Assembly: GCA_963922315.1 (NCBI GenBank)
Contig: CAWUID010000002.1
Span: 16,888-80,887, forward strand
Direction of reading: 5' to 3'
DNA from: JAHDBG01 sp963922315
Lineage (GTDB): Bacteria; Pseudomonadota; Gammaproteobacteria; Chromatiales; Chromatiaceae
DNA length: 64,000 nucleotides
In this document: positions 39,576 to 49,088 of the stretch, one piece after another
Position numbering within the stretch: the stretch's first letter is position 1
How the letters are laid out: each line of letters begins with the position of its first letter
The notes under the pieces: generated by a model
Told to the model about the DNA's origin: nothing
Databases searched by the model: none
What the model saw: only the letters and a program-made list of their open reading frames with translations
Position numbers and translations under genes: made by a program

Positions 39576-42500
39576 ATGACGGATAACGCACAACGACACA
39601 CAGCTCTGAATTCGGCAGAATCCTATATTGTGCAGGCGCCGGCAGGCTCGGGTAAGACTGAGCTGCTGACACAGCGTTATTTGCGCTTGCTCGCACAGGT
39701 CACGCAACCGGAACAGATCCTGGCGATTACCTTCACCCGCAAGGCGGCGGCTGAAATGCGCCAGCGCGTGCTGGCAGCATTCATTCAGGATGCTGACGAG
39801 CCACCGGATGCGCCGCATCAGGCAATCACCTGGCAGCTGGCGCAGGCAGCCCGTGCGCAGGATACGGCACAAGGCTGGCAACTGAGTCGTAATCCACACC
39901 GGTTGCGATTGCAAACCTTTGATAGCCTGGCCGCCGAACTGACCCGACAACTGCCGGTTCTGGCAGAGCTGGGTGCGCAACCAACCGTGACAGAACAGGC
40001 TCTGCCCTGTTATCAGCAGGCGGCGCGCGCCACAATCGCCAGCCTGACAGAAACTGACATGGCACCCCATCTGAGTGCTGTGCTGCGTCATCTGGATAAC
40101 CAGGCAGATCAGTTGGAAGCACTGATCTCTCGGATGTTACCACGACGTGAACAATGGTTGCCGACTCTCCTGGATTTGCCAGATGTTGCCTGCCTGGAAA
40201 CTGCGTTACAGGCAGAAATTGAACACGATCTGCATCAACTGATGGCAGCCTGGGAGCCTGATTTGCTGGCGGAAGTGATTCGTCTGGCACAGTTTGCGGC
40301 AACACATGTTCCAGTTGACCACGTGTTGCAGGCCTGGGTTGAGCCACCTGCTTCTTTGCTGCCGGAATGGTCACATCTGCACTGGTGGCGCGGACTGGCG
40401 ACGCTGTTACTGACTACAAGCGGGACATGGCGCAAAACCGCAGACAAGCGAATCGGGTTTCCTTCGCCGCAGGATACCGGGATTACCGCCCAACATAAGC
40501 GCGCACGCCGTGTGGCTAAGGCTGATCTGCGCACATTACTGACGGAATTGGCACACAACGTTGATTTGCGAGCGCTGTTGGTTCAGGTGCTGCATTTGCC
40601 GGTAACTGGCTATCAGATTGATCAGATCGCCCTGCTGGCGCATCTGCGTATGGTACTGTTGCGTGCTGCTGCCGAGTTGCGCTTAGTGTTTCAGGCAACT
40701 GGCGAAGTGGATTTTGCAGAACTGCAACAACGCGCGATTCAGGCATTAGGCGCGGAAACTGCGCCGACGGATCTGGCCCTGGCTCTGGATCATCGTATCC
40801 GACATATTCTGGTTGACGAATTTCAGGATACCTCCGTCAGCCAATATCGCCTGTTGCGTCTGTTGACAGCTGGCTGGCAGCCCGGCGATGGGCGTACTCT
40901 GTTCGTGGTTGGCGATCCGATGCAGTCGATTTATCGGTTTCGTGAGGCAGAAGTCGGCCTGTATCTGCGCACCCGAACACAAGGGCTCAGCGATATTGCA
41001 CTGACGCCCCTGACATTGCAGATGAATTTCCGCTCAACATCGGGCATAGTCAACTGGGTGAATCAGACCTTTCAGGCACTGTTTCCGGCGCATGTAGATG
41101 TTCATCTCGGTGCTGTGCCGTACTCGCCGTCGTGTGCCGCATCAGATGCAGGCTCTTCTGCGGAAGCGGTCCACTGGCATCTGCAGGCCGGGCGCGATGA
41201 TGCAGAAGAAGCACGCCAGATAGCCGATCTGATACGCAGGTTGCAGTGCCAGCAGCCGCAAGCGCAGATCGCGGTACTGGCGCGTAGTCGCCGACACCTG
41301 CCGGCGATTGCTTCTGCCCTGACAGTTGCCGGAATCCGCTATCAGACAGTGGATATCGATCCGTTGCAACACCGGCCAGTCGTGCAGGATTTGCGTAGTC
41401 TGACCGGTGCTTTACTGCATCCAGCTGACCGATTGGCCTGGCTGGCGCTGCTGCGAACTCCCTGGGTTGGTCTGACACTGGCTGATCTGCTAGTGATTGC
41501 AGCAGGTTCCGAACCGCTGATCTATGCCGCGATGCAAAATCCTGTTGTACAGGAACAACTCAGCCCGGATGGACTGAAGCGTGTACAGCGTTTGCTGCGT
41601 CTGTTGCAACCCTGTCTGCCATATCGTGCGCGTCAGCCATTGCGTACTCTGGTCGAAGGGTTCTGGCTTGCTCTGGGCGGGCTTGCGTTGTCGGATGCTG
41701 CGGGCGTGGCTGATGCCCAGGCCTATTTTGATCTACTTGCGCAGATCACGCCGGCACACGGATTGCCCGATTACGCCTGGTTAAATGAACGGCTGGCACA
41801 ACTATATGCTGCACCAGATCCACAGGCCGATGGATGTGTGCAGATGATGACGCTGCATGCTGCGAAAGGGCTGGAGTTTGACGTAGTGATACTGCCGGGG
41901 CTTGGGCGGCGGACGCGGCGTAATCCGCCGGATTTGTTGTACTGGCAGGAACGAATTGAGGCAGGTTCATCATCCTTACTGATGGCGCCAATTCGTGCTA
42001 CGGCGACGGATTCTGAGCCGATAGCGGACTATATCATCCGGTTGCAACACCAGAAAGAACGTCTTGAAACCATGCGCTTGCTGTATGTAGCGGCAACCCG
42101 TGCGCGGCAACAATTGCACCTGTTCGGGCATTGCACCTGCAACAGCAAGGGAGTCGCTCGACCAGCCGCAGATAGTTTGTTGCAGGCATTATGGCCGGTT
42201 GCTGAACTGCATTATGTGAATACCACGCAGCAAGACGCGGTACCTGAATCTGAAACCAGATTGTGTGCCCGTACCGAACAACGTCTGCCGCCGGACTGGC
42301 AGCTCGTCCTGCCTGAGAGTTGGCGCGAGCCACCGCTGCCAGCCAGCACCCTGTCTACCGAACTGACCCAGGTCTGGGTCAGCGATACTGCTCGTCACAC
42401 CGGCACTCTGGTGCACCGTTATCTGGAGCGAGTCACTCTGGACGGACTTGATCAGTGGCCACCTGAGCGGATTGCTGCATTGAGTCCCGCGATACGTACC

Positions 42501-42929
42501 GGTCTTGCCCATCTGGGTGTTTCACCCTCTGATCTGACATCAGCTGCAGATACCGTCCGGCGCGCCTTGCACAATACCCTGACTGATACGCGCGGACGCT
42601 GGATATTGAGTCCTCATCAGTCCGCTGCCAGTGAACAGGCACTGACTTTGCAGCAGTCACAGGGACAATCAGATGCCCGACATTACGTGATAGATCGCAC
42701 CTTTGTTGACGAAGCCGACACGCGCTGGATTATCGACTACAAAACAGCTGAGCCTGGTAGTGACCAGTCACTGGCAGATTTTATGCGACAGCAACAGGAA
42801 CAATACCAGAAACAACTGCACCAGTATGCGCATATTCTGCATCAGATGGAAGACCGACCAATACAACTGGCCCTGTATTTTCCTTTGTGCTGTGGTTGGC
42901 AAGCCTGGGCATGGACTGCTGCCACCTGA
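39576..42929 (+). CDS. AddA-like UvrD-family helicase with C-terminal nuclease
   Basis: A 1117-residue superfamily 1 helicase. Motif I APAGSGKTELLTQRYL is at about 21-36, motif Ia in ITFTRKAAAEM, motif II in ILVDEFQDTS, motif III GDPMQSIYRFREAEV, a late QMMTLHAAKGLEFDVVILPG and LLYVAATRARQQL. The last ~150 residues contain a RecB-type nuclease centre (WIIDYKTAEPG, with Asp and Lys). It resembles AddA/RecB-like double-strand break resection enzymes. AddB, usually directly upstream, is not here; hipBA occupies that side. It may act alone or with a distant AddB. Confidence 0.88.
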   Translation: MTDNAQRHTALNSAESYIVQAPAGSGKTELLTQRYLRLLAQVTQPEQILAITFTRKAAAEMRQRVLAAFIQDADEPPDAPHQAITWQLAQAARAQDTAQGWQLSRNPHRLRLQTFDSLAAELTRQLPVLAELGAQPTVTEQALPCYQQAARATIASLTETDMAPHLSAVLRHLDNQADQLEALISRMLPRREQWLPTLLDLPDVACLETALQAEIEHDLHQLMAAWEPDLLAEVIRLAQFAATHVPVDHVLQAWVEPPASLLPEWSHLHWWRGLATLLLTTSGTWRKTADKRIGFPSPQDTGITAQHKRARRVAKADLRTLLTELAHNVDLRALLVQVLHLPVTGYQIDQIALLAHLRMVLLRAAAELRLVFQATGEVDFAELQQRAIQALGAETAPTDLALALDHRIRHILVDEFQDTSVSQYRLLRLLTAGWQPGDGRTLFVVGDPMQSIYRFREAEVGLYLRTRTQGLSDIALTPLTLQMNFRSTSGIVNWVNQTFQALFPAHVDVHLGAVPYSPSCAASDAGSSAEAVHWHLQAGRDDAEEARQIADLIRRLQCQQPQAQIAVLARSRRHLPAIASALTVAGIRYQTVDIDPLQHRPVVQDLRSLTGALLHPADRLAWLALLRTPWVGLTLADLLVIAAGSEPLIYAAMQNPVVQEQLSPDGLKRVQRLLRLLQPCLPYRARQPLRTLVEGFWLALGGLALSDAAGVADAQAYFDLLAQITPAHGLPDYAWLNERLAQLYAAPDPQADGCVQMMTLHAAKGLEFDVVILPGLGRRTRRNPPDLLYWQERIEAGSSSLLMAPIRATATDSEPIADYIIRLQHQKERLETMRLLYVAATRARQQLHLFGHCTCNSKGVARPAADSLLQALWPVAELHYVNTTQQDAVPESETRLCARTEQRLPPDWQLVLPESWREPPLPASTLSTELTQVWVSDTARHTGTLVHRYLERVTLDGLDQWPPERIAALSPAIRTGLAHLGVSPSDLTSAADTVRRALHNTLTDTRGRWILSPHQSAASEQALTLQQSQGQSDARHYVIDRTFVDEADTRWIIDYKTAEPGSDQSLADFMRQQQEQYQKQLHQYAHILHQMEDRPIQLALYFPLCCGWQAWAWTAAT

Positions 42930-42941
42930 CGAATGATCAGA

Positions 42942-43978
42942 TTATGCGTTGTTGCGTAGTTGTTGCATATCTTGTGCAGACAGCTCGGTAACTTCCTGAA
43001 CGAAATTCAGATCAGAGCCTTTGTTCAGCAGGTTTGAAGCCACCTGATACAAACCTTCCTGATGACCTTCCTGGTGACCCTGCAGAAGGCCCTTTTTAAG
43101 GCCTTTCTGAAGACCTTCCTGACGAAACCTTTCAGCAAATGCACTCATGTATTTTGCCTCCTCCGGATAACGGTGGGTATATTCGTTGCGCTCCTGTTCG
43201 GTCAGCGCACTATAGATATCAATGAAGTCGAGATATTTTGCCAGTTTTTCTGGGGGCATTCTTAATGAGCTGAGTGGAAATGATGTCGAGTCATTTTTTG
43301 TGCTGACAAGGCGCAATGAGGAGTAATAGTCATTCTATTGCGACGAGTTGCAACACAGTCAGCGCGGAAAAGGGCTGACATCAGGCCATGAAGCTGATTG
43401 AGAATGCCCCCTAAGTCTGGTTCCAGTTGACGCAAACGTCGCGTGGCATGTGCATACACCGCCAGCTTATTCGTTTCTGCATCCGCCATATTCGGCAGGT
43501 TGACGCAGGCTGGGATATTATCTTCATGCAGATATTTCTGATAGGGCAGACGTGATATGTCGCAGACCACTGTCTTAAAATCAAGATACGTTTTCTGCTC
43601 GCTACCCAGTTTCAGTTCCGTGGCATAACGGCCGCGCCGCAGAAAGACCACCACCGGCACCACCCGGTCAGTTCCAAACATCTCGGCCAGATGCAGACAA
43701 TAACGGGCTAAGCGGTGGATTGAAAAGCGTTTTGGCTCGGTTTCTTCTTCCAGCACAAACAATAAGGCTTCGCGTCGTTGATCTGGCCAGTCTACCAGCA
43801 GCGGACAGTCCAGCTCGTGATATCGTTCACCGAGCTTGTCCTGAAGTTGTTCCTGACGAACCGGTGTAATAGTGGCTGTTGCATCAATATACCGGGCTTC
43901 TGATGGTGCAAAGAAGCGCAGCGCCTGTAATGGATAATCAATGAACAGGTTTTTGAAGTTCTGATCGTGTGACGTCAT
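42942..43978 (-). pseudogene. Rpn-family recombination-promoting nuclease, split by a palindromic element
   Basis: On the minus strand the gene begins at 43978 (MTSHDQNFKNLFIDYPLQAL) with PD-(D/E)xK-type features (FVLEEETEPKRFSIHRLARY, VVVFLRRG) and runs to LEPDL at ~43412. A ~161-bp element then intervenes, and the remaining coding sequence EKLAKYLDFIDIYSALTEQE continues to 42942 in a different frame. Deleting 43251-43411 joins these as LEPDLEKLAKYLDFIDIY without interruption. The C-terminus has the charged repeats LKKGLLQGHQEGHQEG common in Rpn proteins. Rpn proteins are DNA nucleases that promote RecA-independent recombination. As it stands the product is truncated. Confidence 0.85.
43250..43413. 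repeat. Palindromic MITE-like element (family 2), copy 2, inside the Rpn-type gene
   Basis: Left end CTGGGGGCATTCTTAATGAG and right end CTGATTGAGAATGCCCCCTA are inverted repeats of about 20 bp. The interior matches copy 1 (24869-25034) nearly base for base and can fold as a long hairpin (TTTTTTGTGCTGAC against GTCAGCGCGGAAAA). No open frame or transposase is present, so movement would need a transposase in trans. CTGG and CTAA at the ends fit, loosely, a YTAR-type target. Confidence 0.88.
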
Positions 43979-44097
43979 GGGTCTGACTCAGGAATAGCCG
44001 TCGTGTCGGAGGGAATGAAACAGGAAGATTTCCTGTGCACATTATCCACCGAAAACAAATCCGGCATCATTTGACAGAAGTCACTTTCTTTAGAGCT

Positions 44098-46353
44098 TCA
44101 CTGCGGCCAACTGAGCCACAAGGTATATAGCGGTAGTGCGGACAACACATCGTCCACTGCCGTTGGGTGTGCATCGTAGCCGACCATAGCCAGACGGCTG
44201 GTTCTGCCACGGCGCAGGTGACATGGTACGGGTTGCCATTGCGTTATATTCAGCGGCACAATCTGCGTGATGGCTTGCAAACTGCCTGCATCCACATCAA
44301 CGGCCTGCACTGCAATCTCGCCGGAGGTGGATAACGCCGACGAAGCTTCAATTATTGACGGACCGGAACGCAACAGATAATCAGCTACCAGTGTGATATT
44401 ACCACCCGCACCACCGTGCGCATTCGCTTGAATCTGACTGTTTTCCAGAATGACAAATACCGGATCAATCTGAATATCCCCGCCCTTACCAGCCCCGCCT
44501 TTTACACTGGTGATAATCTGGCTGCCTTGCAGATGCAACAGATCGCGCGTTTCAACCCGGATACTGCCACCTCCGGCATTTTCTGATTCAGTCGTCAGGA
44601 TACTGCCGCCGTGCATCTGAATCTGTTCGCTGGTCAGAATCGCCAGGTGGCCTGCATTACCTGCATCTGTTGCGCCGGACTCACTGCCGGAAGTGATACG
44701 TGCACCGTCTGTCATGCTTAACACAGCAGGTCGGTTGACTATGCCAATCAGAATATCACCGGCATGGCGACTACCAGTGGCAGATGTGCTGATTTCACTT
44801 TTATTGCTCATGGACAATGAGTCACTCAGGTCAATCGCAATCAGACCAGCAGCGTCAGTCAGTGCTTCACCGAAATCCTGATCTAAGTGTACAAACCCAC
44901 TGGCAGACCTGATTTTGGCGCCTTCAGTTAAAACCAGATTAGCTGCCTGTATTCGGGTGGAGCCTGCGACTCCCAGGCTGTATGAAGAACTACTGATCTG
45001 CGTATTATGGCCGCTGAGTTGAATCTGACCGGAGGCAGCCAGTTGTATGGTACCACCCCGGCCAGTGCTCAAGGTCCCGGCACTGATCGCGGCTTCATTC
45101 TCCAGCGTGATGTCGGTTGCCCGGATTGTCAGGTTGCCACTGTTGCCTGCATTGGCAATAATGCTGAAGGTGCTGATATCAATAAAGCTATTATTCATTA
45201 GCACCTGATTGGCAGCTTCGAGCTGAACTGCCCCACCCTGACCATTGTTATAAGTCATTGTGGTGATCAAGGTATCGTTCTCCAGTGTGATGTCGGCTGC
45301 CTGGATTACCAGATTGCCACCGGCACCTGCATCATCGGCTTCGCTGGTTGTTTCCGTAGTGATAAAACCGTCGTCGATTCTGACCTGATCATTAGCTGTC
45401 AACCGGACTGATCCACCCTGTCCACGACTATTCGCCATAGCAGTGATTTCTGAATCTGTGATCTGTATCGTATTCGCCTGCAAGTCTACGCTGTAACCTG
45501 TTGCATCAAAAACACTATTGTTATCAGCCCAGAATGCACTATCACTGATGGTGATATGCTGACCCAGTATCTGGATTTTGCCGATCATGTGGCTATCAGA
45601 CTGATTGTCAACGATGATGTCGCTTTCGGTAAAAGTGATATTTGCCTGAGTAGCAGAAGTTGTGTCGATGCGGTCTGATGAGAGTCGTGCTTCGCCGACT
45701 GAGCCCAGTCCGACCAGGTTGATATATCCACCAGAGGTCTCGAAAGTTGCCCCGGAAGTGGTGCTGATTTCGCCGCCGACCAGGCTGATTGTCTGGCCTT
45801 CTGCGACGCTTTGCTGACTGCCATCTATCCGGATTGTGCCGATGTCTGCGTCCAGAAAGCCGAATGCTTCAGGTGCAGCAACGGTGAGTGTGACGCCCTG
45901 ATCCGGGTCGATATATACGTGTTGTCCATCTGCCAGGGTGATGTAATTGGCGGTGGTTGCATGAAATGCACCCTGTACATCCAGGTTGGCGTTCTCGCCC
46001 ATCACAATACCATTCGGATTCACCAGATACATATCGGCATGACTGGTGGTGCTTTTGATCTGGCCATCAATCCAACTATCGTTCGAGCCAGTCACCCGGC
46101 TGATGATGTGTTGCGTATCGGGTGCTGCCTGGAAATCAGCCGTCTGATCAGTCTCGACGTTAAATTCCTGAAAGCTGTGTAGCAGATTGGTGCCTCGGGC
46201 AGTGCCGTTAGTGATTGCTAATATCTGGTCTTGTGTTTTTACAGTTGTGCCGGCAGTGCTGTCAGCGATCAGCCCGCCACCAGGTGCGGCAAACAGCGTG
46301 TTGCCTAACAGCAGGCTACTGAGCAGAGCCGGTAGGATAATTGTTGTTATCAT
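44098..46353 (-). CDS. Filamentous-haemagglutinin-like exoprotein (TpsA N-terminal domain)
   Basis: A 751-residue secreted protein. Residues 1-22 form a signal peptide (IILPALLSSLLLGNTLFA). The two-partner secretion domain follows, with NLLHSFQEFNVETDQTADF, ISRVTGSNDSWIDGQI and MYLVNPNGIVMGENANLDV, where NPNGI is diagnostic. The rest is low-complexity beta-helix repeats (for example GGSVRLTANDQVRIDDG, GGNLVIQAADITLENDTLI, several times over). The ending lacks an obvious anchor. No TpsB outer-membrane exporter is nearby. The function could be adhesion or a sheath/surface component. It lies 31 nt downstream of hflX, where hflKC often is. Confidence 0.9.
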   Translation of the reverse strand: MITTIILPALLSSLLLGNTLFAAPGGGLIADSTAGTTVKTQDQILAITNGTARGTNLLHSFQEFNVETDQTADFQAAPDTQHIISRVTGSNDSWIDGQIKSTTSHADMYLVNPNGIVMGENANLDVQGAFHATTANYITLADGQHVYIDPDQGVTLTVAAPEAFGFLDADIGTIRIDGSQQSVAEGQTISLVGGEISTTSGATFETSGGYINLVGLGSVGEARLSSDRIDTTSATQANITFTESDIIVDNQSDSHMIGKIQILGQHITISDSAFWADNNSVFDATGYSVDLQANTIQITDSEITAMANSRGQGGSVRLTANDQVRIDDGFITTETTSEADDAGAGGNLVIQAADITLENDTLITTMTYNNGQGGAVQLEAANQVLMNNSFIDISTFSIIANAGNSGNLTIRATDITLENEAAISAGTLSTGRGGTIQLAASGQIQLSGHNTQISSSSYSLGVAGSTRIQAANLVLTEGAKIRSASGFVHLDQDFGEALTDAAGLIAIDLSDSLSMSNKSEISTSATGSRHAGDILIGIVNRPAVLSMTDGARITSGSESGATDAGNAGHLAILTSEQIQMHGGSILTTESENAGGGSIRVETRDLLHLQGSQIITSVKGGAGKGGDIQIDPVFVILENSQIQANAHGGAGGNITLVADYLLRSGPSIIEASSALSTSGEIAVQAVDVDAGSLQAITQIVPLNITQWQPVPCHLRRGRTSRLAMVGYDAHPTAVDDVLSALPLYTLWLSWPQ

Positions 46354-46384
46354 GATTGGCCTCTCCCATCAGCAAGATGAAAGT

Positions 46385-47656
46385 CTATATCCGGATTGCA
46401 GGATCTTTTTGCAGGCGAGCATAATCTGCCGGGCTCAATCTGACCTGTAGCTTCCAGCCACCTGCTTCAGTAATTGTTTCACTCAGGACACTGCCCGATT
46501 GATACAGTTGTGCTCGTAGCCGTCCCTGCCGCATGTCGAGTTGTAAGGTACTGTTCACCCATTGTTGAGATAATCGCTCCTGCAGCGCTTGTTGCAACAG
46601 GTCAAGCCCTTGTTTTTGTTGTGCAGACAACCAGACTGCTGAGATTGTATTCTCCTCATCTTTGGTGATTTTTGTCATTGGCAGCATCATCTGATCAATT
46701 TTGTTATACACGATCAGCTTTGGTAAAGACGCGGCCCCAATCTCATCTAATACCTGATCCACATCTGCCATCTGTTCTGCCCGGTTCGGGCTGGCTGCAT
46801 CCACCACATGCAGCAGAATATCTGCTTCTGCCACTTCTTGTAATGTGCTCTTAAAAGCAGCTACCAGACCATGTGGTAATTCTGAGATAAAACCAACAGT
46901 ATCTGCCAGGATAAAGGGTTGGCCATTTGGCAGGCAGGCGCGGCGCAAGGTCGGATCCAGTGTCGCAAACAACTGGTCTCGTGCCGCTACCCGGGCCTGC
47001 GTCAGTTGATTAAACAGGGTCGACTTGCCCACATTGGTGTAACCTACCAGCGCGATTGTTGGCAGTGCGGCTCGCTGACGGGCCCGGCGTCCCTGACTGC
47101 GCTGATTTTCAACCCGTAATAACCGTTTGCGGATCTGGTTGATGCGTTGTCCTAACAGGCGGCGATCTGTTTCCAGCTGTGTTTCACCTGGGCCGCGCAG
47201 ACCGATGCCGCCTTTTTGTCTTTCCAGATGAGTCCAGCCACGCACCAGCCGGGTTGCCAGATGTTCAGATTGCGCCAGCTCAACCTGCAGCTTGCCCTCA
47301 TGGGAGCGGGCGCGTTGTGCAAAGATGTCCAGAATCAAGCCAGTTCGATCTAACACCCGGCATGACAAAGCGCGTTCCAGATTACGCTCCTGAATAGGGG
47401 TCAGAGAATTATTAAAGATGACCAGCTTTATGTTGAATGTCGCAACTAATTCAGCTATCTCTTGGACTTTGCCTGTGCCCAGGTACAACCCGGGGTTCGG
47501 TTGCCGACAGGTTACTGTGCATGTCTCGCAGACTTCAGCACCAGCAGACCGGGCCAGTTCCTGAAACTCATACAGCCGTATCTGATCTGGCATGGCACGA
47601 TGCGGATTCGCTTGAACCAGTAAAGTCCGGTTATCGTGTTGATGCTCATGATCCAT
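46385..47656 (-). CDS. hflX: Ribosome-associated GTPase HflX
   Basis: A ~423-residue GTPase that splits stalled 70S ribosomes under stress. The N-terminal HflX domain includes NPGLYLGTGKVQEIAELV and VIFNNSLTPIQERNLERAL. The GTPase domain has G1 LVGYTNVGKSTLFNQL, the Thr-containing G2 region, G3 ADTVGFISELPHGLV and G4 YNKID. GPGETQLETDRRLL precedes G1, as in the family. ATG 47656 (MDHEHQHD) is preferred to a longer start at 47686. It follows hfq, as in E. coli; hflK and hflC are missing downstream. Confidence 0.96.
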   Translation of the reverse strand: MDHEHQHDNRTLLVQANPHRAMPDQIRLYEFQELARSAGAEVCETCTVTCRQPNPGLYLGTGKVQEIAELVATFNIKLVIFNNSLTPIQERNLERALSCRVLDRTGLILDIFAQRARSHEGKLQVELAQSEHLATRLVRGWTHLERQKGGIGLRGPGETQLETDRRLLGQRINQIRKRLLRVENQRSQGRRARQRAALPTIALVGYTNVGKSTLFNQLTQARVAARDQLFATLDPTLRRACLPNGQPFILADTVGFISELPHGLVAAFKSTLQEVAEADILLHVVDAASPNRAEQMADVDQVLDEIGAASLPKLIVYNKIDQMMLPMTKITKDEENTISAVWLSAQQKQGLDLLQQALQERLSQQWVNSTLQLDMRQGRLRAQLYQSGSVLSETITEAGGWKLQVRLSPADYARLQKDPAIRI

Positions 47657-47743
47657 ACAGATGAGCGCCAAGTGTGGAGTTCTCACACGGATATGTGAGA
47701 ACTCTGCTGTCAGTCAGGGACGCAGTCAGCACTGACTGCCGCT

Positions 47744-48013
47744 TTAATAGTCGTCTAATGACTCAGCGCCTGACCCATTCCGCGTATACAAAAACTGCTC
47801 GGTAGGAATGTTGTAAGCTGGTACTACTGTTGAGATCGCATGTTTGTAAATGATCTGACTTGTGTGGCTTTTCAGCAGTATGACAAATTGATCAAACGAC
47901 TCAATAGTGCCTTGCAGTTTAATTCCGTTGACCAGAAAGATGGATACCGGAATATGTTCTTTACGCAGTGCGTTAAGGAATGGATCCTGAAGATTGTGCC
48001 CTTTATGGGGCAT
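47744..48013 (-). CDS. hfq: RNA chaperone Hfq
   Basis: An 89-residue Sm-like hexamer-forming protein that pairs small RNAs with mRNAs. Sm1: LQDPFLNALRKEHIPVSIFL with GIKLQGTIESFDQFVILLK; Sm2: YKHAISTVVPAY. The KHAIST motif and the N-terminal Gln of the proximal RNA site are kept. The C-terminal tail is short with an acidic end (ESLDDY), as in several non-enteric gammaproteobacteria. Confidence 0.98.
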   Translation of the reverse strand: MPHKGHNLQDPFLNALRKEHIPVSIFLVNGIKLQGTIESFDQFVILLKSHTSQIIYKHAISTVVPAYNIPTEQFLYTRNGSGAESLDDY

Positions 48014-48164
48014 TATGACGACTCCTGAAAATTCTGGTTAAAAATACCCTTCGGGGATGAGACATACTATACACCATAGATGAGGGCCACTATGTGGTGA
48101 CGTTTGTCCGCTTTTACAATCCCAAGTCTACAGAAAACCTCCGGTTTTTTGCTGCCATGACAGA

Positions 48165-49088
48165 TCAGCCATCGCTGAACCGGCGTATCAGACTCAGTGC
48201 ACAGTGTAGCTGAACAGTTTCGGTTTCCGGTAACCAATATGCTGTTTTATCGGTACGTAACCAGGTAAGCTGACGTTTCGCCAGTTGCCGTGTTGCTGCT
48301 TCACTACGTGCGATCATGTCAGAGCGGCTGCTGTTACCAGTCATCCAGGCCCATATCTGACGGTATCCGACTGCACGCAAGGCCGGGAGTTCAGAGTGCA
48401 GCTCGGGACGTGTCATTAATTCCGCGACCTCTTGTTCCAGGCCAAGCGCCAACATGTGTGCGAACCGCTGATGGATACGCTGATGCAGAGCCTCGCGCTG
48501 AGCAGGCGCACAAATCAGAGTCAGTAATCGATAGGGCATGCAAGAAGTCTGCTGCATCTGCAATACGCTCAGTGGCGTCTTTGTTTTATACCAGACTTCC
48601 AGAGCACGTAATATACGTTGGCTGTCCTGCACCCGCGTTGCGGTCACAGGATCTACTTGTGCCAATTCAGCTTGTAAGGCTGCCAGGCCTTGAGTTTGTA
48701 ACCGTTGTTGCAGTTCTGCTCGTAGCACCGGGTCAGCTGCTGGCAGAGGCGATAATCCCTCACGTAACGCTCGGAAGTATAAGTTGGTGCCACCGACTAA
48801 TAGTGGGATATGGCCGCGCCGGGTGATGTTCGTCATGCAGCTAAGCGCGTCCTGCCGGAATTGTGCGGCCGAATAGGTTTCCGGAATGTCTCGGATATCA
48901 ATCAGATGGTGCGGCACTTGCGCCAGTTCTGTCGGTGTGGGTTTGCCAGTGCCGATATCCATGCCACGATATACCAGCGCAGAATCCACGCTGATTAATT
49001 CAATCGGAAGATGACGATATAACTGCATCGCCAGCTGGGTCTTGCCAGATGCAGTCGGACCTGTCAGGAAAATTGCCGGAGGATTCAT
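48165..49088 (-). CDS. miaA: tRNA dimethylallyltransferase
   Basis: A 307-residue enzyme that adds an isopentenyl group to A37 of tRNAs reading UNN codons. The P loop is FLTGPTASGKTQLAMQL at about residues 7-23. The DSALVYRGMDIGTGKPTP, HHLIDIRDIPETYSAAQF and LVGGTNLYFRALREGL segments are diagnostic. Start overlaps the mutL stop by 4 nt. The order mutL-miaA-hfq-hflX matches the gammaproteobacterial operon that contains heat-shock and stress-expressed genes. Confidence 0.97.
   Translation of the reverse strand: MNPPAIFLTGPTASGKTQLAMQLYRHLPIELISVDSALVYRGMDIGTGKPTPTELAQVPHHLIDIRDIPETYSAAQFRQDALSCMTNITRRGHIPLLVGGTNLYFRALREGLSPLPAADPVLRAELQQRLQTQGLAALQAELAQVDPVTATRVQDSQRILRALEVWYKTKTPLSVLQMQQTSCMPYRLLTLICAPAQREALHQRIHQRFAHMLALGLEQEVAELMTRPELHSELPALRAVGYRQIWAWMTGNSSRSDMIARSEAATRQLAKRQLTWLRTDKTAYWLPETETVQLHCALSLIRRFSDG

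Noticed and set aside
43262..43316. Two separate genes for the halves of the Rpn-type protein
   Set aside because: Both frames end or begin inside the inserted palindromic element; the halves rejoin when it is removed.
48290..48826. 178-codon open frame antisense to miaA
   Set aside because: miaA is complete with P-loop and family blocks; the antisense product has no recognisable features.
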